Positions 1 to 6,724 of a stretch of 27,212 bases of DNA are shown here, piece by piece (positions within the stretch are counted from its first letter, which is position 1; the number at the start of each line of letters is the position of its first letter). The stretch is from Acidimicrobiia bacterium (GTDB lineage Bacteria; Actinomycetota; Acidimicrobiia; Acidimicrobiales; AC-14), in the NCBI GenBank assembly GCA_019243595.1, contig JAFAUA010000090.1, forward strand, positions 1 through 27,212, given 5' to 3'. Made by a program: the position numbers and the translations under genes. The notes below the pieces were generated by a model. It was given only the letters and a program-made list of their open reading frames with translations, had not been told where the DNA came from and made no database searches.

Positions 1-579
1 CCCATCGACGAGGCCCACCCGTTGCAGCCGCAGTCCCCGTACTCGGCGTCGAAGATCGGTGCCGACATGATGGCGCTGAGCCACTACAACGCCTTCGAGC
101 TACCGGTCGCCATCGTGCGGCCGTTCAACACCTACGGGCCGCGCCAGTCGACGCGGGCGGTGATCCCGACGATCCTCGCCCAGCTGATCGGCGGGGTCGA
201 CAAGCTGCATCTGGGTTCGACGGCGCCGACGCGTGACTTCAACTACGTCGAGGACACGGCGTCCGGCTTCATGGCCGTCGCCGCGTCCGATCAGGCCCTC
301 GGCAACGTCACCAACGTCGGCTCCGGGCGTGAGATCTCCATCGGTGACCTGGTGAAGCTGCTGATCTCGATCACCGGCCGCGAAGTCGAGGTCGTCACCG
401 ACGACGAGCGCCTCCGCCCCAAGGGCAGCGAGGTCGAGCGCCTTCTGTGCGACAACACCAGAGCGCGCGAGTGGGCCGGCTGGAAGCCCGAGGTCTCACT
501 CGAGGAAGGCCTGAAGCGCACAGCCGACTGGGTGTCGGAGAACCTTTCTTCGCTCCGCGTGCGCGGCTATCACGTGTGA
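1..579 (+). CDS. NAD-dependent nucleotide-sugar 4,6-dehydratase/epimerase, LegB-like (5' truncated)
   Basis: This is the C-terminal 192 residues of an extended short-chain dehydrogenase acting on a nucleotide sugar; the Rossmann NAD-binding half lies before the window. The reading frame is open from base 1. Visible signatures are the catalytic YxxxK (YSASK), RPFNTYGPRQ in the substrate-binding region, and TRDFNYVEDTA. The combination SPYSASKIGAD plus RPFNTYGPRQSTRAVIP resembles LegB-type dehydratases of legionaminic acid-like sugar synthesis more than dTDP-glucose dehydratases, but an epimerase or GDP-mannose dehydratase role cannot be excluded from this half. The TGA stop overlaps the GTG of the next gene (GTGA), so the two are probably co-translated. 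The family call is firm; the exact substrate is inference. Confidence 0.88.
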   Translation, partial: PIDEAHPLQPQSPYSASKIGADMMALSHYNAFELPVAIVRPFNTYGPRQSTRAVIPTILAQLIGGVDKLHLGSTAPTRDFNYVEDTASGFMAVAASDQALGNVTNVGSGREISIGDLVKLLISITGREVEVVTDDERLRPKGSEVERLLCDNTRAREWAGWKPEVSLEEGLKRTADWVSENLSSLRVRGYHV

Positions 580-1031
580 CCTACTGGGCGCGCGAGGAGC
601 TCGAGCAGGCGTTCGAGACCTACCAGCGCGTGGCGGCGGACGCAGGGCGCACCGGCGACTGGGCGTCATGGGCCGATCTCTTCACCGAGGACGCCGAGTA
701 CGTCGAGCACCTCTACGGCACCATGCGCGGGCGAGAGGCCATCCGTGCGTGGATCAGCGAGACCATGTCCACCTATCCGGGCAATGCCATGCCCGCCTTT
801 CCGATCGGCTGGTCGGTCATCGACGAGGACAAGGGCTGGGTGATCTGCCAGGTCTGGAACCGGATGGAAGACCCCGGCGACGGCAGCATCCACCAGGCCT
901 ACAACGTCACGATCCTGAAGTACGCCGGCGACGGCCGCTGGTCCTACGAAGAGGACATCTACAACCCCGCCCACTTCGCGTCGATGATCAAAGCCTGGGA
1001 ACAACGCAAGACCGAGCTCGCCCGTCCCTGA
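576..1031 (+). CDS. SnoaL-like / NTF2-fold protein
   Basis: A 151-residue protein with the look of an NTF2-like SnoaL domain. An N-terminal helix is followed by WASWADLFTEDAEYVEH, a GREAIRAWI segment, and a strand-rich second half (WVICQVWNRMEDPGDGS, YNVTILKYAGDGRWSYEEDIYNP). Such domains are small cone-shaped barrels that serve as isomerases, hydrolases or polyketide cyclases or simply bind ligands; nothing here fixes the reaction. The GTG start at 576 is chosen because it overlaps the upstream stop as GTGA and begins just before the domain. A longer in-frame extension exists but lies inside the dehydratase gene. Its TGA directly abuts the convergent stop of the next gene, with no spacer. 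Confidence 0.85.
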   Translation: MTYWAREELEQAFETYQRVAADAGRTGDWASWADLFTEDAEYVEHLYGTMRGREAIRAWISETMSTYPGNAMPAFPIGWSVIDEDKGWVICQVWNRMEDPGDGSIHQAYNVTILKYAGDGRWSYEEDIYNPAHFASMIKAWEQRKTELARP

Positions 1032-1319
1032 TTACGCGTCGGCGAGGACTTCGAGAATGCGTAGCTCGTCACGCTCAACGCCGCTGTCCTGCTGTGTGGG
1101 AGCGTTCTCCTCTACCGAACGGCGAAATCGCTCCGCCTGCTGCAGGGTTTCGAACACGATGTAGGTGAGGTTCGTCCCCGGCCCGTCGAGATCGCGTGCC
1201 CAGAAACCCCGAACGAATCCCGGCGCGCCCTTCACGCCGTCGACGATCCGTGGGAGCGCCGCCCGTTGTTGGTCCGCCATCGCGGGGTCGAGCCGCCATC
1301 TTCCTGCCACGGCGAACAT
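1032..1319 (-). CDS. Small antibiotic biosynthesis monooxygenase (ABM)-like protein
   Basis: A 95-residue protein that reads as a single dimeric alpha/beta-barrel (ABM/ferredoxin-like) domain: MFAVAGRWRLDP strand, a helix through QQRAALPRIVDGV, the typical GAPGFVRGFWARD turn and strand, then NLTYIVFETLQQAERF followed by a C-terminal strand LRILEVLA. Members include quinol monooxygenases, heme-degrading enzymes and many proteins of unknown role. The ATG at 1319 is chosen because it starts exactly at the first strand and lies two bases after the stop of the upstream gene, so both should share one mRNA. The enzymatic function is unknown. Its expression is probably controlled by the divergent TetR gene. 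Confidence 0.82.
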   Translation of the reverse strand: MFAVAGRWRLDPAMADQQRAALPRIVDGVKGAPGFVRGFWARDLDGPGTNLTYIVFETLQQAERFRRSVEENAPTQQDSGVERDELRILEVLADA

Positions 1320-1321
1320 CG

Positions 1322-1615
1322 CTAAGCCAGCCAGACGTCGATGACCGAGATGGGCGATCGCTCGGGCTCGGGCGGGAGATCGCCACCGAAAAGGTTTCCA
1401 AGGAGCGCGTGCACGACCGGGTGAAGACGGTCTTCGGCAAAGCGGTCCCAATCGTCCTCGGAGTCCCAGACGTCGATGTAGCGGAGCCCGCCTTCGGGCC
1501 GCTCGACGGCAATGTGGGCGATCAGACCCTTGGGGGGGTCCTCGCCGAGCCCATCCTTGATGCGTCGGTAGAACGCGGCGTCGATCGGGACGTCCTGAGT
1601 GAATGCATACGCCAT
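1322..1615 (-). CDS. Conserved hypothetical protein, probable dimeric alpha/beta-barrel
   Basis: A 97-residue protein starting MAYAFTQDVPID. The pattern of an N-terminal strand, a helix (AAFYRRIKDGLG), a strand (GLIAHIAVERPEGGLRYIDVW) and the acidic-aromatic DSEDDWDRFAEDRLHP suggests the same dimeric barrel fold as its downstream neighbour, and I recall similar conserved hypotheticals in actinobacteria. The ATG at 1615 is preceded by GGAG with an eight-base spacer. It is the first gene of a two-gene operon (two bases to the next start) and is divergent from the TetR gene across 44 bases. No catalytic residues are recognisable. A role in handling or sensing a small hydrophobic compound is only inference from the regulator next door. 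Confidence 0.8.
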   Translation of the reverse strand: MAYAFTQDVPIDAAFYRRIKDGLGEDPPKGLIAHIAVERPEGGLRYIDVWDSEDDWDRFAEDRLHPVVHALLGNLFGGDLPPEPERSPISVIDVWLA

Positions 1616-1632
1616 GGGAAACGCTCCAGTAC

Positions 1633-1661
1633 TTGATCCGAACCTGCTTCGGATGAATAAT
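1633..1661 (+). promoter_or_regulatory. Candidate promoter of the tetR gene
   Basis: TTGATC (1633-1638), a 17-base spacer, and AATAAT (1656-1661) resemble a sigma-70/SigA promoter. A transcript would begin near 1668-1669, at the GTG of the tetR frame, which suggests a leaderless mRNA starting with that GTG rather than the ATG at 1660 that lies inside the -10 box. Confidence 0.5.
1636..1654. promoter_or_regulatory. Candidate TetR operator (19-bp perfect inverted repeat)
   Basis: ATCCGAA-N5-TTCGGAT, two perfect 7-base arms around CCTGC, fills the centre of the 44-base gap between the divergent ABM-like operon and the tetR gene. Size, symmetry and position match TetR-family operators, so autoregulation and control of the operon are likely. 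It lies between the proposed -35 (1633-1638) and -10 (1656-1661) of tetR, where bound repressor would block polymerase. The binding itself is inferred. Confidence 0.7.
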
Positions 1662-2328
1662 GGACACCGTGCCCAAGAAAGTCAAGAGGCGGCGCTACGA
1701 CGCCTCCGGTCGGCGAGCGACCTCGGCGGCAACGCGTCAGCGGATCCTCGATGCGGCGCGTGACCTCATTCTCGACAACGGATACCGGGCGACCACGGTC
1801 GCGGCGATCGCCTCGAGCTCGGACGTGAACGTCGATACCGTCTACGAGCTCGTCGGGCGCAAGCACATGATCGTGCGGGAGCTCATCGAGCAGGCCATCT
1901 CCGGGACCGACCGCGCCGTTGAAGCGAAGGACCGGGACTACGTCCAGGCAATTCGCGCCGAGCCCGACCCCGCCGCCAAGTTGGCCATCTACGCGGGCGC
2001 CGTGACGCGCATCCAAGCGCGTCTCGCCCCGTTGTTCGGCGCGCTTCGGGACGCGGCCTCAACGGAGCCCGAAGCCCGGAAGGTCTGGCAGGAGATCAGC
2101 GAACGTCGCGCCGCCAACATGCGAGCGTTCGTCGATGACGTGCGAGCCACAGGTGGTCTGCGCCCCGGCTTGTCGGCTGCCGACGCAGCCGACACGGTCT
2201 GGGTGACCAACAGCGCCGAGGTCTACACGTTGCTCACCGGTGAGCGAGGGTGGACCCCGAAGCGCTACGAGCGCTGGCTCGCGGATACGTGGTCGTGGCT
2301 CCTCTTGGGCCGCGCAGGGGCCACCTGA
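1660..2328 (+). CDS. TetR/AcrR family transcriptional regulator
   Basis: A 222-residue (or 219 from GTG 1669) one-component repressor. A basic N-terminus leads to the TetR DNA-binding domain: TRQRILDAARDLILDNGYRATTVAAIA (helices 1-2), then the helix-turn-helix around SSSDVNVDTVYELVGRKHMIVREL (about residues 52-75). The all-alpha ligand-binding and dimerisation domain follows to the end. Typical family length is about 190-220. The ATG at 1660 overlaps a plausible -10 box, so the GTG at 1669 (MPKKVKRRRY...) may be the real start. It is divergent from two small barrel proteins with a perfect inverted repeat between them, so it probably represses them and itself; the inducer is unknown. Confidence 0.92.
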   Translation: MDTVPKKVKRRRYDASGRRATSAATRQRILDAARDLILDNGYRATTVAAIASSSDVNVDTVYELVGRKHMIVRELIEQAISGTDRAVEAKDRDYVQAIRAEPDPAAKLAIYAGAVTRIQARLAPLFGALRDAASTEPEARKVWQEISERRAANMRAFVDDVRATGGLRPGLSAADAADTVWVTNSAEVYTLLTGERGWTPKRYERWLADTWSWLLLGRAGAT

Positions 2329-2335
2329 GCCCAGG

Positions 2336-2349
2336 CCGCGCTAGCGCGG
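2336..2349. terminator. 14-bp palindrome at the tetR/dioxygenase convergent stops
   Basis: CCGCGCTAGCGCGG is a perfect palindrome centred on the TAG stop of the dioxygenase gene, 12 bases after the tetR stop. It could form a short GC-rich hairpin in either transcript, but no T-tract follows, so a terminator role is tentative. Confidence 0.3.
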
Positions 2350-3300
2350 GCGGTCGCCGATGATCGTGATGCGCTCCATCACACGGCGGTTGGGGAAGTA
2401 GTCGCTGGCCGCGTAGTGCTGGGTCGAGCGGTTGTCCCAGAACGCCACGTCGCCGGGCTGCCAGCGCCAGCGACACTGGTACTCGGGGAAGGTGGCGGTG
2501 CGGCACAGCAGGTCGAGCAGCTCGGCACCCTCGTCGGGGTCGAGCCCGACGATGTGCTGCGTGAAGGCGCGGTTGACGTAGATCGTCTTGCGACCGGTCT
2601 CGGGATGCGTCCGCACGACGGGGTGCTCGGCTGGCGGGAAGTCGCGACGCAGTTCGTCGCGCGTGGCCGCGTCCATGGCGAGGCCGAAGGTCGTGATCCA
2701 GTCGTGCACGGCGCTGAGCCCGTCGATGCGGGCCTTCGTGTCGGCGCCGAGCCCGTCGTAGGCCGCGCCCATGTCGGCCCAGAGCGTGTCGCCCCCGACC
2801 GCGGGCACCTCGACAGCCCGCAGCACCGAGCCGAGCGACGGCTGCTCCCGCCAGGTGACATCGCTGTGCCAGACGTTCTCGTAACCGCCGAGGTTGGGGC
2901 CCTTCTCGAAACGGACGACCTGGGGACGCTCCTCGGGCTGGTCGACGGTGACGCGGATGAACGGATGGGTCTCGAGCGGCCCCCACCGCCCCGCGAACGC
3001 CGTGTGTTGGTCACCGGTGATGTCCTGTCCGCGGAAGAAGATGACCTTCCACTCCAGCAGGGCCCGGTTCAGCTCACCGAAGAGCTCGTCGTCGAGGGGC
3101 TCCGCGAGCGAGACGCCGTCAATGACGGCGCCGATGGTTGGGGCAAGTGGCTCGACCGCGAAGCGGGTGTAGGGCTCATCAGCCCAACCCTCGGGCACCC
3201 GGGCCTCGACGCGGGGCCCAGCCAGGTAGTCGGAGAACAGCCGGTTCGGATCGGTGAGCGTCACGCGCAGAGTCTGCCGCTCGCAGCGCCGCCGTGCCAT
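2341..3300 (-). CDS. TauD/TfdA-family Fe(II)/2-oxoglutarate-dependent dioxygenase
   Basis: A 319-residue member of the TauD/TfdA group, enzymes that use Fe(II), O2 and 2-oxoglutarate to hydroxylate a small substrate such as taurine, an alkyl sulfate or an aromatic acid. The iron triad is visible as His145-x-Asp147 (WHSDVTW) and His295 (STQHYA), with Arg306 and Arg310 (RRVMERITI) placed to bind 2-oxoglutarate. N-terminal signatures WKVIFFRGQDIT and later TFGLAMDAATRDEL and NRAFTQHIVGL fit the family. Length is slightly above the usual 280-300. Its start may be ATG 3300 or GTG 3264; the first dozen residues are basic and not clearly conserved. It lies 25 bases after the protease gene on the same strand. 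The substrate cannot be named. Confidence 0.9.
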   Translation of the reverse strand: MARRRCERQTLRVTLTDPNRLFSDYLAGPRVEARVPEGWADEPYTRFAVEPLAPTIGAVIDGVSLAEPLDDELFGELNRALLEWKVIFFRGQDITGDQHTAFAGRWGPLETHPFIRVTVDQPEERPQVVRFEKGPNLGGYENVWHSDVTWREQPSLGSVLRAVEVPAVGGDTLWADMGAAYDGLGADTKARIDGLSAVHDWITTFGLAMDAATRDELRRDFPPAEHPVVRTHPETGRKTIYVNRAFTQHIVGLDPDEGAELLDLLCRTATFPEYQCRWRWQPGDVAFWDNRSTQHYAASDYFPNRRVMERITIIGDRPR

Positions 3301-3325
3301 CGCTGAGCCCCGACAGGGCGCAGGG

Positions 3326-4171
3326 CTAGAGCGGCAGGCCGGCCTTGAAGGGTTGGGTGCCGTTCGCGAGCTGCACGCCGGCGAGGGCCGGTACGTGGGA
3401 GTGCAGGTAGTCGAGCTCCAGGCCCAGTGAGCCGACGCCGTTGGCGCCCGCCAGCGGGAGCAGCTGCACCGTGCTCAGCACGCCGAAGGCCTGGCCGTTG
3501 CTGTTGAGGAAGCCGCTGCCCGAGTCGCCGGGGATGCCCGGCGTCACGGTGTACACCGTCTGGTTCCAGCCGCCGCTGTCGGAGCCGAGGCTCAGACCGG
3601 TCTTCGGGCTCAGCTGCGGGATCGGCCGCAGCGACGAGTTGCCGTACGTGTAGACCTGCCCGAGGAAGCTCGTACCGCCGGCGAGCCCGGAGGGACCGCC
3701 CCAGTGCGGCACCGACGGATTGACGTTGCCGACGTCGGCCGAGTCGAGCTGCACCAGTGCAAGGTCGTTGTACTGGCAGGCGTTGGCGTCCTTCTCACCC
3801 TGGGACTGCATGGTGGCCCACGAGTTGTAGACCATCGTGCCCGGCTTGCTCGCCCCTTCGACGTTGACCTGGGTGCCGACCGGCAGCGTGGTCGACGTGC
3901 AGCCGTTGGTCGCCGTATTGCCTCCGGTGCCCGAGCAGTGGGCGGCCTGGCCGATGTAGACGTTGGTCGAGTCGAAGTAGATGAAGTTCGCCGTGCACTG
4001 CGAGCCCTGCGTCGTGGTCTGCACGCCGGGATGAATACCGGCCGTGGCGGCGGGCGCCCACGCCGGCGTCGGCGTGCCTGCACTGTGGGCGGGAGCGAGG
4101 CCGGCCACGCCCGCAAAGGCCACCAACAGCACGCCGATGAGTACGGCTAGCGATAGACCCTCCCGACGCAT
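3326..4171 (-). CDS. Secreted trypsin-like serine protease
   Basis: A 281-residue exported protein. Residues 1-31 are a signal peptide (basic MRREG, hydrophobic LSLAVLIGVLLVAFAGVAGL, cleavage near AHSA). The chymotrypsin-fold triad is visible: His78 in AAHC, Asp136 in YNDLALVQLD, and Ser217 in GIPGDSGSG. Cysteines 59, 79, 91 and 132 could form two disulfides. There is no membrane anchor or wall-binding domain after the catalytic part. The ATG at 4171 is chosen over TTG 4180 and GTG 4174 because a -10 box lies seven bases before it, pointing to a leaderless mRNA. It occupies the place after ftsW where murG usually sits in dcw clusters; a link to cell wall biology is unproven. Confidence 0.88.
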   Translation of the reverse strand: MRREGLSLAVLIGVLLVAFAGVAGLAPAHSAGTPTPAWAPAATAGIHPGVQTTTQGSQCTANFIYFDSTNVYIGQAAHCSGTGGNTATNGCTSTTLPVGTQVNVEGASKPGTMVYNSWATMQSQGEKDANACQYNDLALVQLDSADVGNVNPSVPHWGGPSGLAGGTSFLGQVYTYGNSSLRPIPQLSPKTGLSLGSDSGGWNQTVYTVTPGIPGDSGSGFLNSNGQAFGVLSTVQLLPLAGANGVGSLGLELDYLHSHVPALAGVQLANGTQPFKAGLPL

Positions 4172-4178
4172 CACGCCC

Positions 4179-4207
4179 AAGGTACCCGGACCGCCGCCCT
4201 AAGTGAA
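4179..4207 (-). promoter_or_regulatory. Candidate promoter of the secreted protease gene
   Basis: Read on the minus strand, TTCACT (4207-4202), a 17-base spacer and TACCTT (4184-4179) form a SigA-like promoter. The -10 box ends seven bases before the ATG at 4171, giving a leaderless transcript. It lies just after the ftsW stop, so the protease need not depend on dcw transcription. Confidence 0.5.
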
Positions 4208-4224
4208 CGGCACCCGAAGGGGAT

Positions 4225-5394
4225 TTATCGGGTTTGTCGAGCGATATTCAGCAGGATCCCGGCCGCGCCCATCGTGATGACGAGCGAGGAGCCGCCGAAG
4301 GAGATGAACGGCAGCGGGACGCCGGTGACCGGCAGCACGCCGATGACGGCGCCGATGTTGATCAACGCCTGGCCGACGACCCAGGCCGTGATCCCGGCCG
4401 CCAGGAGGGCGCCGAAGCGGTCGGGCGCCTTGAGGGCGGTGCGCACGCCGAAGACCGCGAAAGCGACAAAGAGGCCGATAACCAACAGCGTGCCGATGAG
4501 CCCGAGCTCCTCGCCGATGATGGCGAAGATGAAGTCGGTGTAGGCGTTGGGCAGGAAGCCCCACTTGGCGCGGCTGGCACCGAGGCCGAGCCCCGTCCAG
4601 TGCCCGCTGGCCAGCCCGACGAGCGACTGCACGATCTGATAGCCGGTGTTGCCGGCGTCCTTCCACGGGTGCAGGAACGTGAACAGCCTGGCCCGGCGGT
4701 AGCTCTCAACGAGACCGAGCAGGAGGGCGCCACCAGCAGCCACGCCCAGCACTCCGCCGAGCGTGCGCAGCTCGACGCCGCCGACGAACAGCAGCGAGAG
4801 AACGATGCAGCTGAGGACGAGCGTCGTGCCCATGTCGGGCTGGGCCATGACGAGCACGGCCGCGAAGCCGGCCACCAGCAGCACCGGTCGCAGGGCGCGC
4901 CGCACGTCGCCCTTGGACCCCCGCCGAGCGAGCAGGTCGGCGGTGAACAGCAGTATGGCGAGCTTGGCGAACTCCGACGGCTGGATGCGGAACTGACCGG
5001 TGCCGATCCAGCGCGACGAGCCGCGTACCGAGACGCCGAGCCCGGGCACCAGCACGACCAGCAGCAAGCCGAGGGCGACGAACACGAGGGGGACGGCGGG
5101 TTTCTGCCAGCGGCGGTAGTCGACGCGCAGGGCGATCAGCAGGGCGATGCCACCGATGAACATCCACATGGCCTGGCGCTGGAACACGACCCACGAGCTG
5201 CCGAAGTCGCGCAGCGCCTGGACCGAGGATGCCGACAGCACCATGACCAGACCGACGACGACGAGCGCGCTGATGTCCATGGCGAGGAGCACGAACAGCG
5301 GCGTCGACCGCGACTGCGAGCGGGCGCCTGGCTTGCGGGCGTGTGACGACGCCGGGCGGCCGCGCGCCCGGACCCGCTCAGCTACGGCCGGCAC
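4225..5394 (-). CDS. ftsW: Septal peptidoglycan glycosyltransferase FtsW (SEDS family)
   Basis: A 389-residue SEDS protein with about ten membrane segments; it polymerises lipid II into septal glycan together with its cognate class B PBP (FtsI). Signatures are SSRWIGTGQFRIQPSEFAK (residues 126-144), AQPDMGTTLVL, YRRARLFTFLHPW, the loop WGFLPNAYTDFIFAIIGEE with the catalytic Asp287, and the C-terminal GVPLPFISFGGSS. The cytoplasmic N-terminus (about 35 residues) is basic and polar. The start is GTG 5394: it is preceded by a strong GGGGGAGG with a six-base spacer and overlaps murD by 17 bases. The frame stays open further upstream inside murD, but that part is not FtsW-like. The dcw cluster ends after this gene. 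Confidence 0.96.
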   Translation of the reverse strand: MPAVAERVRARGRPASSHARKPGARSQSRSTPLFVLLAMDISALVVVGLVMVLSASSVQALRDFGSSWVVFQRQAMWMFIGGIALLIALRVDYRRWQKPAVPLVFVALGLLLVVLVPGLGVSVRGSSRWIGTGQFRIQPSEFAKLAILLFTADLLARRGSKGDVRRALRPVLLVAGFAAVLVMAQPDMGTTLVLSCIVLSLLFVGGVELRTLGGVLGVAAGGALLLGLVESYRRARLFTFLHPWKDAGNTGYQIVQSLVGLASGHWTGLGLGASRAKWGFLPNAYTDFIFAIIGEELGLIGTLLVIGLFVAFAVFGVRTALKAPDRFGALLAAGITAWVVGQALINIGAVIGVLPVTGVPLPFISFGGSSLVITMGAAGILLNIARQTR

Positions 5395-6724
5395 GGGCGT
5401 CCTCCCCCAACAGCTCTCCCACTGCACGCGCGAAGTCGTCGCCCCGCTCGGCGTAGGAGCCGTACCAGTCGAACGAAGCGCACCCCGGTGACAGCAGCAC
5501 GGCGTCGCCGGGCTCCGCGTAGGCGGCGGCGGCGCGCACGGCGTCGTCCATCGACGCGGCAACGGTCACCGGCCGTACGTCTGCGAACGCCTGCTGGACC
5601 TCGGGCGCGGCGTCGCCGATGGCGACAACAGCACGTACGCGGTCGGCGGCCTGGGCGAGCGCCGAGAGGTCGAGTCCCTTGTTGCGGCCGCCCGCCACCA
5701 GCACGACCGAATCGAACCCGCGCAACGCCGCGAGCGCGGCGTGGGGGTTGGTGGCCTTGCTGTCGTCGTACCACTGCACCCCACCAGCGTCGCCTACCAG
5801 GGCCACCCGGTGGGGGGATCCCCTCCACTCGCGCAGCGCGGCGCGCACGCCGTCGAGGCTGGCGCCCGCTGCGAGCGCGGCCGCCGAAGCTGCCAACGCG
5901 TTCTCCAGGTCGTGCGGCAGCGATCGGTGCAGTGCTGCAACGTCGACGATCTCGGTGCCGTCGGGCGTGCGCAGCACGTCGCCGTCGACCCGATAGTCCG
6001 CGTCTCGCAGGCCGAAGCGCACCACGCGGCTGGGCGCCGTCGCCGCCCATCGCTGGACGGTGGCGTCGTCGGCGTTGACGACCGCGGTGTCGTCGTCCTG
6101 CTGGTTGGCCCAGATGCGAGCCTTGGCCCGCGCGTAGTCCTCCATGTCTCGGTGCCAGTCGAGATGGTCGGGTGCCAGGTTGAGCCACACCGCCACGGCA
6201 GGACGGAACCGCTCGGTCAGCTCGAGCTGGAACGACGACACCTCGACGACGAGCAGCTCCGCCGGTCCGTCAGCTGCTTCGGCGAGTGGCACGCCGATGT
6301 TGCCGGCGGCGACGGCGGTGATGCCCGACGCCACGAGCATGTCGGTCACCAGCCCGGTGACGGTGGTCTTGCCGTTGGTGCCCGTGACGGCGACCAGCGG
6401 CCGGTTCGCCCAGCGCGAGGCCAGCTCGACGTCGCCGACGAGCGACACGCCCCGGTCCCGCGCCACGGCGAACACCGGATGCCGGGGCGGCACGCCGGGG
6501 CTCGGCACCACCAGGTCGGCGCCGTGGACGAGGGCGGCAAGCGCCGACGCGTCGGGCTTGGTGACGACCTCAACGCCGAGCTGCTCGAGCTCGGCCCGGC
6601 GGGCCCGCACCGCGTCGCTGGGATGGTCGTCGACCGCGACCACGTCGTAGCCCCGCTGGCGGAGCGCACGGGCGACCGCCGCCCCACTGATACCGAGGCC
6701 GACGACGAGCGCGCTATCCGCCAC
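5378..6724 (-). CDS. murD: UDP-N-acetylmuramoylalanine--D-glutamate ligase MurD
   Basis: A 448-residue cytoplasmic Mur ligase that adds D-Glu to UDP-MurNAc-L-Ala using ATP. The N-terminal Rossmann-like domain starts ALVVGLGISGAAVARAL. The ATPase P-loop is VAVTGTNGKTTV with Lys119, followed by VEVSSFQLE and the LNLAPDHLDWH segment of the central domain. The C-terminal domain carries DDSKATNPHAALAAL, VLVAGGRNKGLDLS and VLLSPGCASFDWYGSYAERGDDF, all standard for MurD. Length is normal. The GTG start at 6724 overlaps the mraY stop by 11 bases, and the 3' end overlaps ftsW, so it is tightly embedded in the operon. Confidence 0.97.
   Translation of the reverse strand: MADSALVVGLGISGAAVARALRQRGYDVVAVDDHPSDAVRARRAELEQLGVEVVTKPDASALAALVHGADLVVPSPGVPPRHPVFAVARDRGVSLVGDVELASRWANRPLVAVTGTNGKTTVTGLVTDMLVASGITAVAAGNIGVPLAEAADGPAELLVVEVSSFQLELTERFRPAVAVWLNLAPDHLDWHRDMEDYARAKARIWANQQDDDTAVVNADDATVQRWAATAPSRVVRFGLRDADYRVDGDVLRTPDGTEIVDVAALHRSLPHDLENALAASAAALAAGASLDGVRAALREWRGSPHRVALVGDAGGVQWYDDSKATNPHAALAALRGFDSVVLVAGGRNKGLDLSALAQAADRVRAVVAIGDAAPEVQQAFADVRPVTVAASMDDAVRAAAAYAEPGDAVLLSPGCASFDWYGSYAERGDDFARAVGELLGEDARAGRS
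5401..5408 (-). promoter_or_regulatory. Ribosome binding site that sets the ftsW start
   Basis: GGGGGAGG on the minus strand lies inside the 3' end of murD, six bases before GTG 5394. It is the strongest Shine-Dalgarno match in the dcw operon and decides between this GTG and longer in-frame options. Confidence 0.75.
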
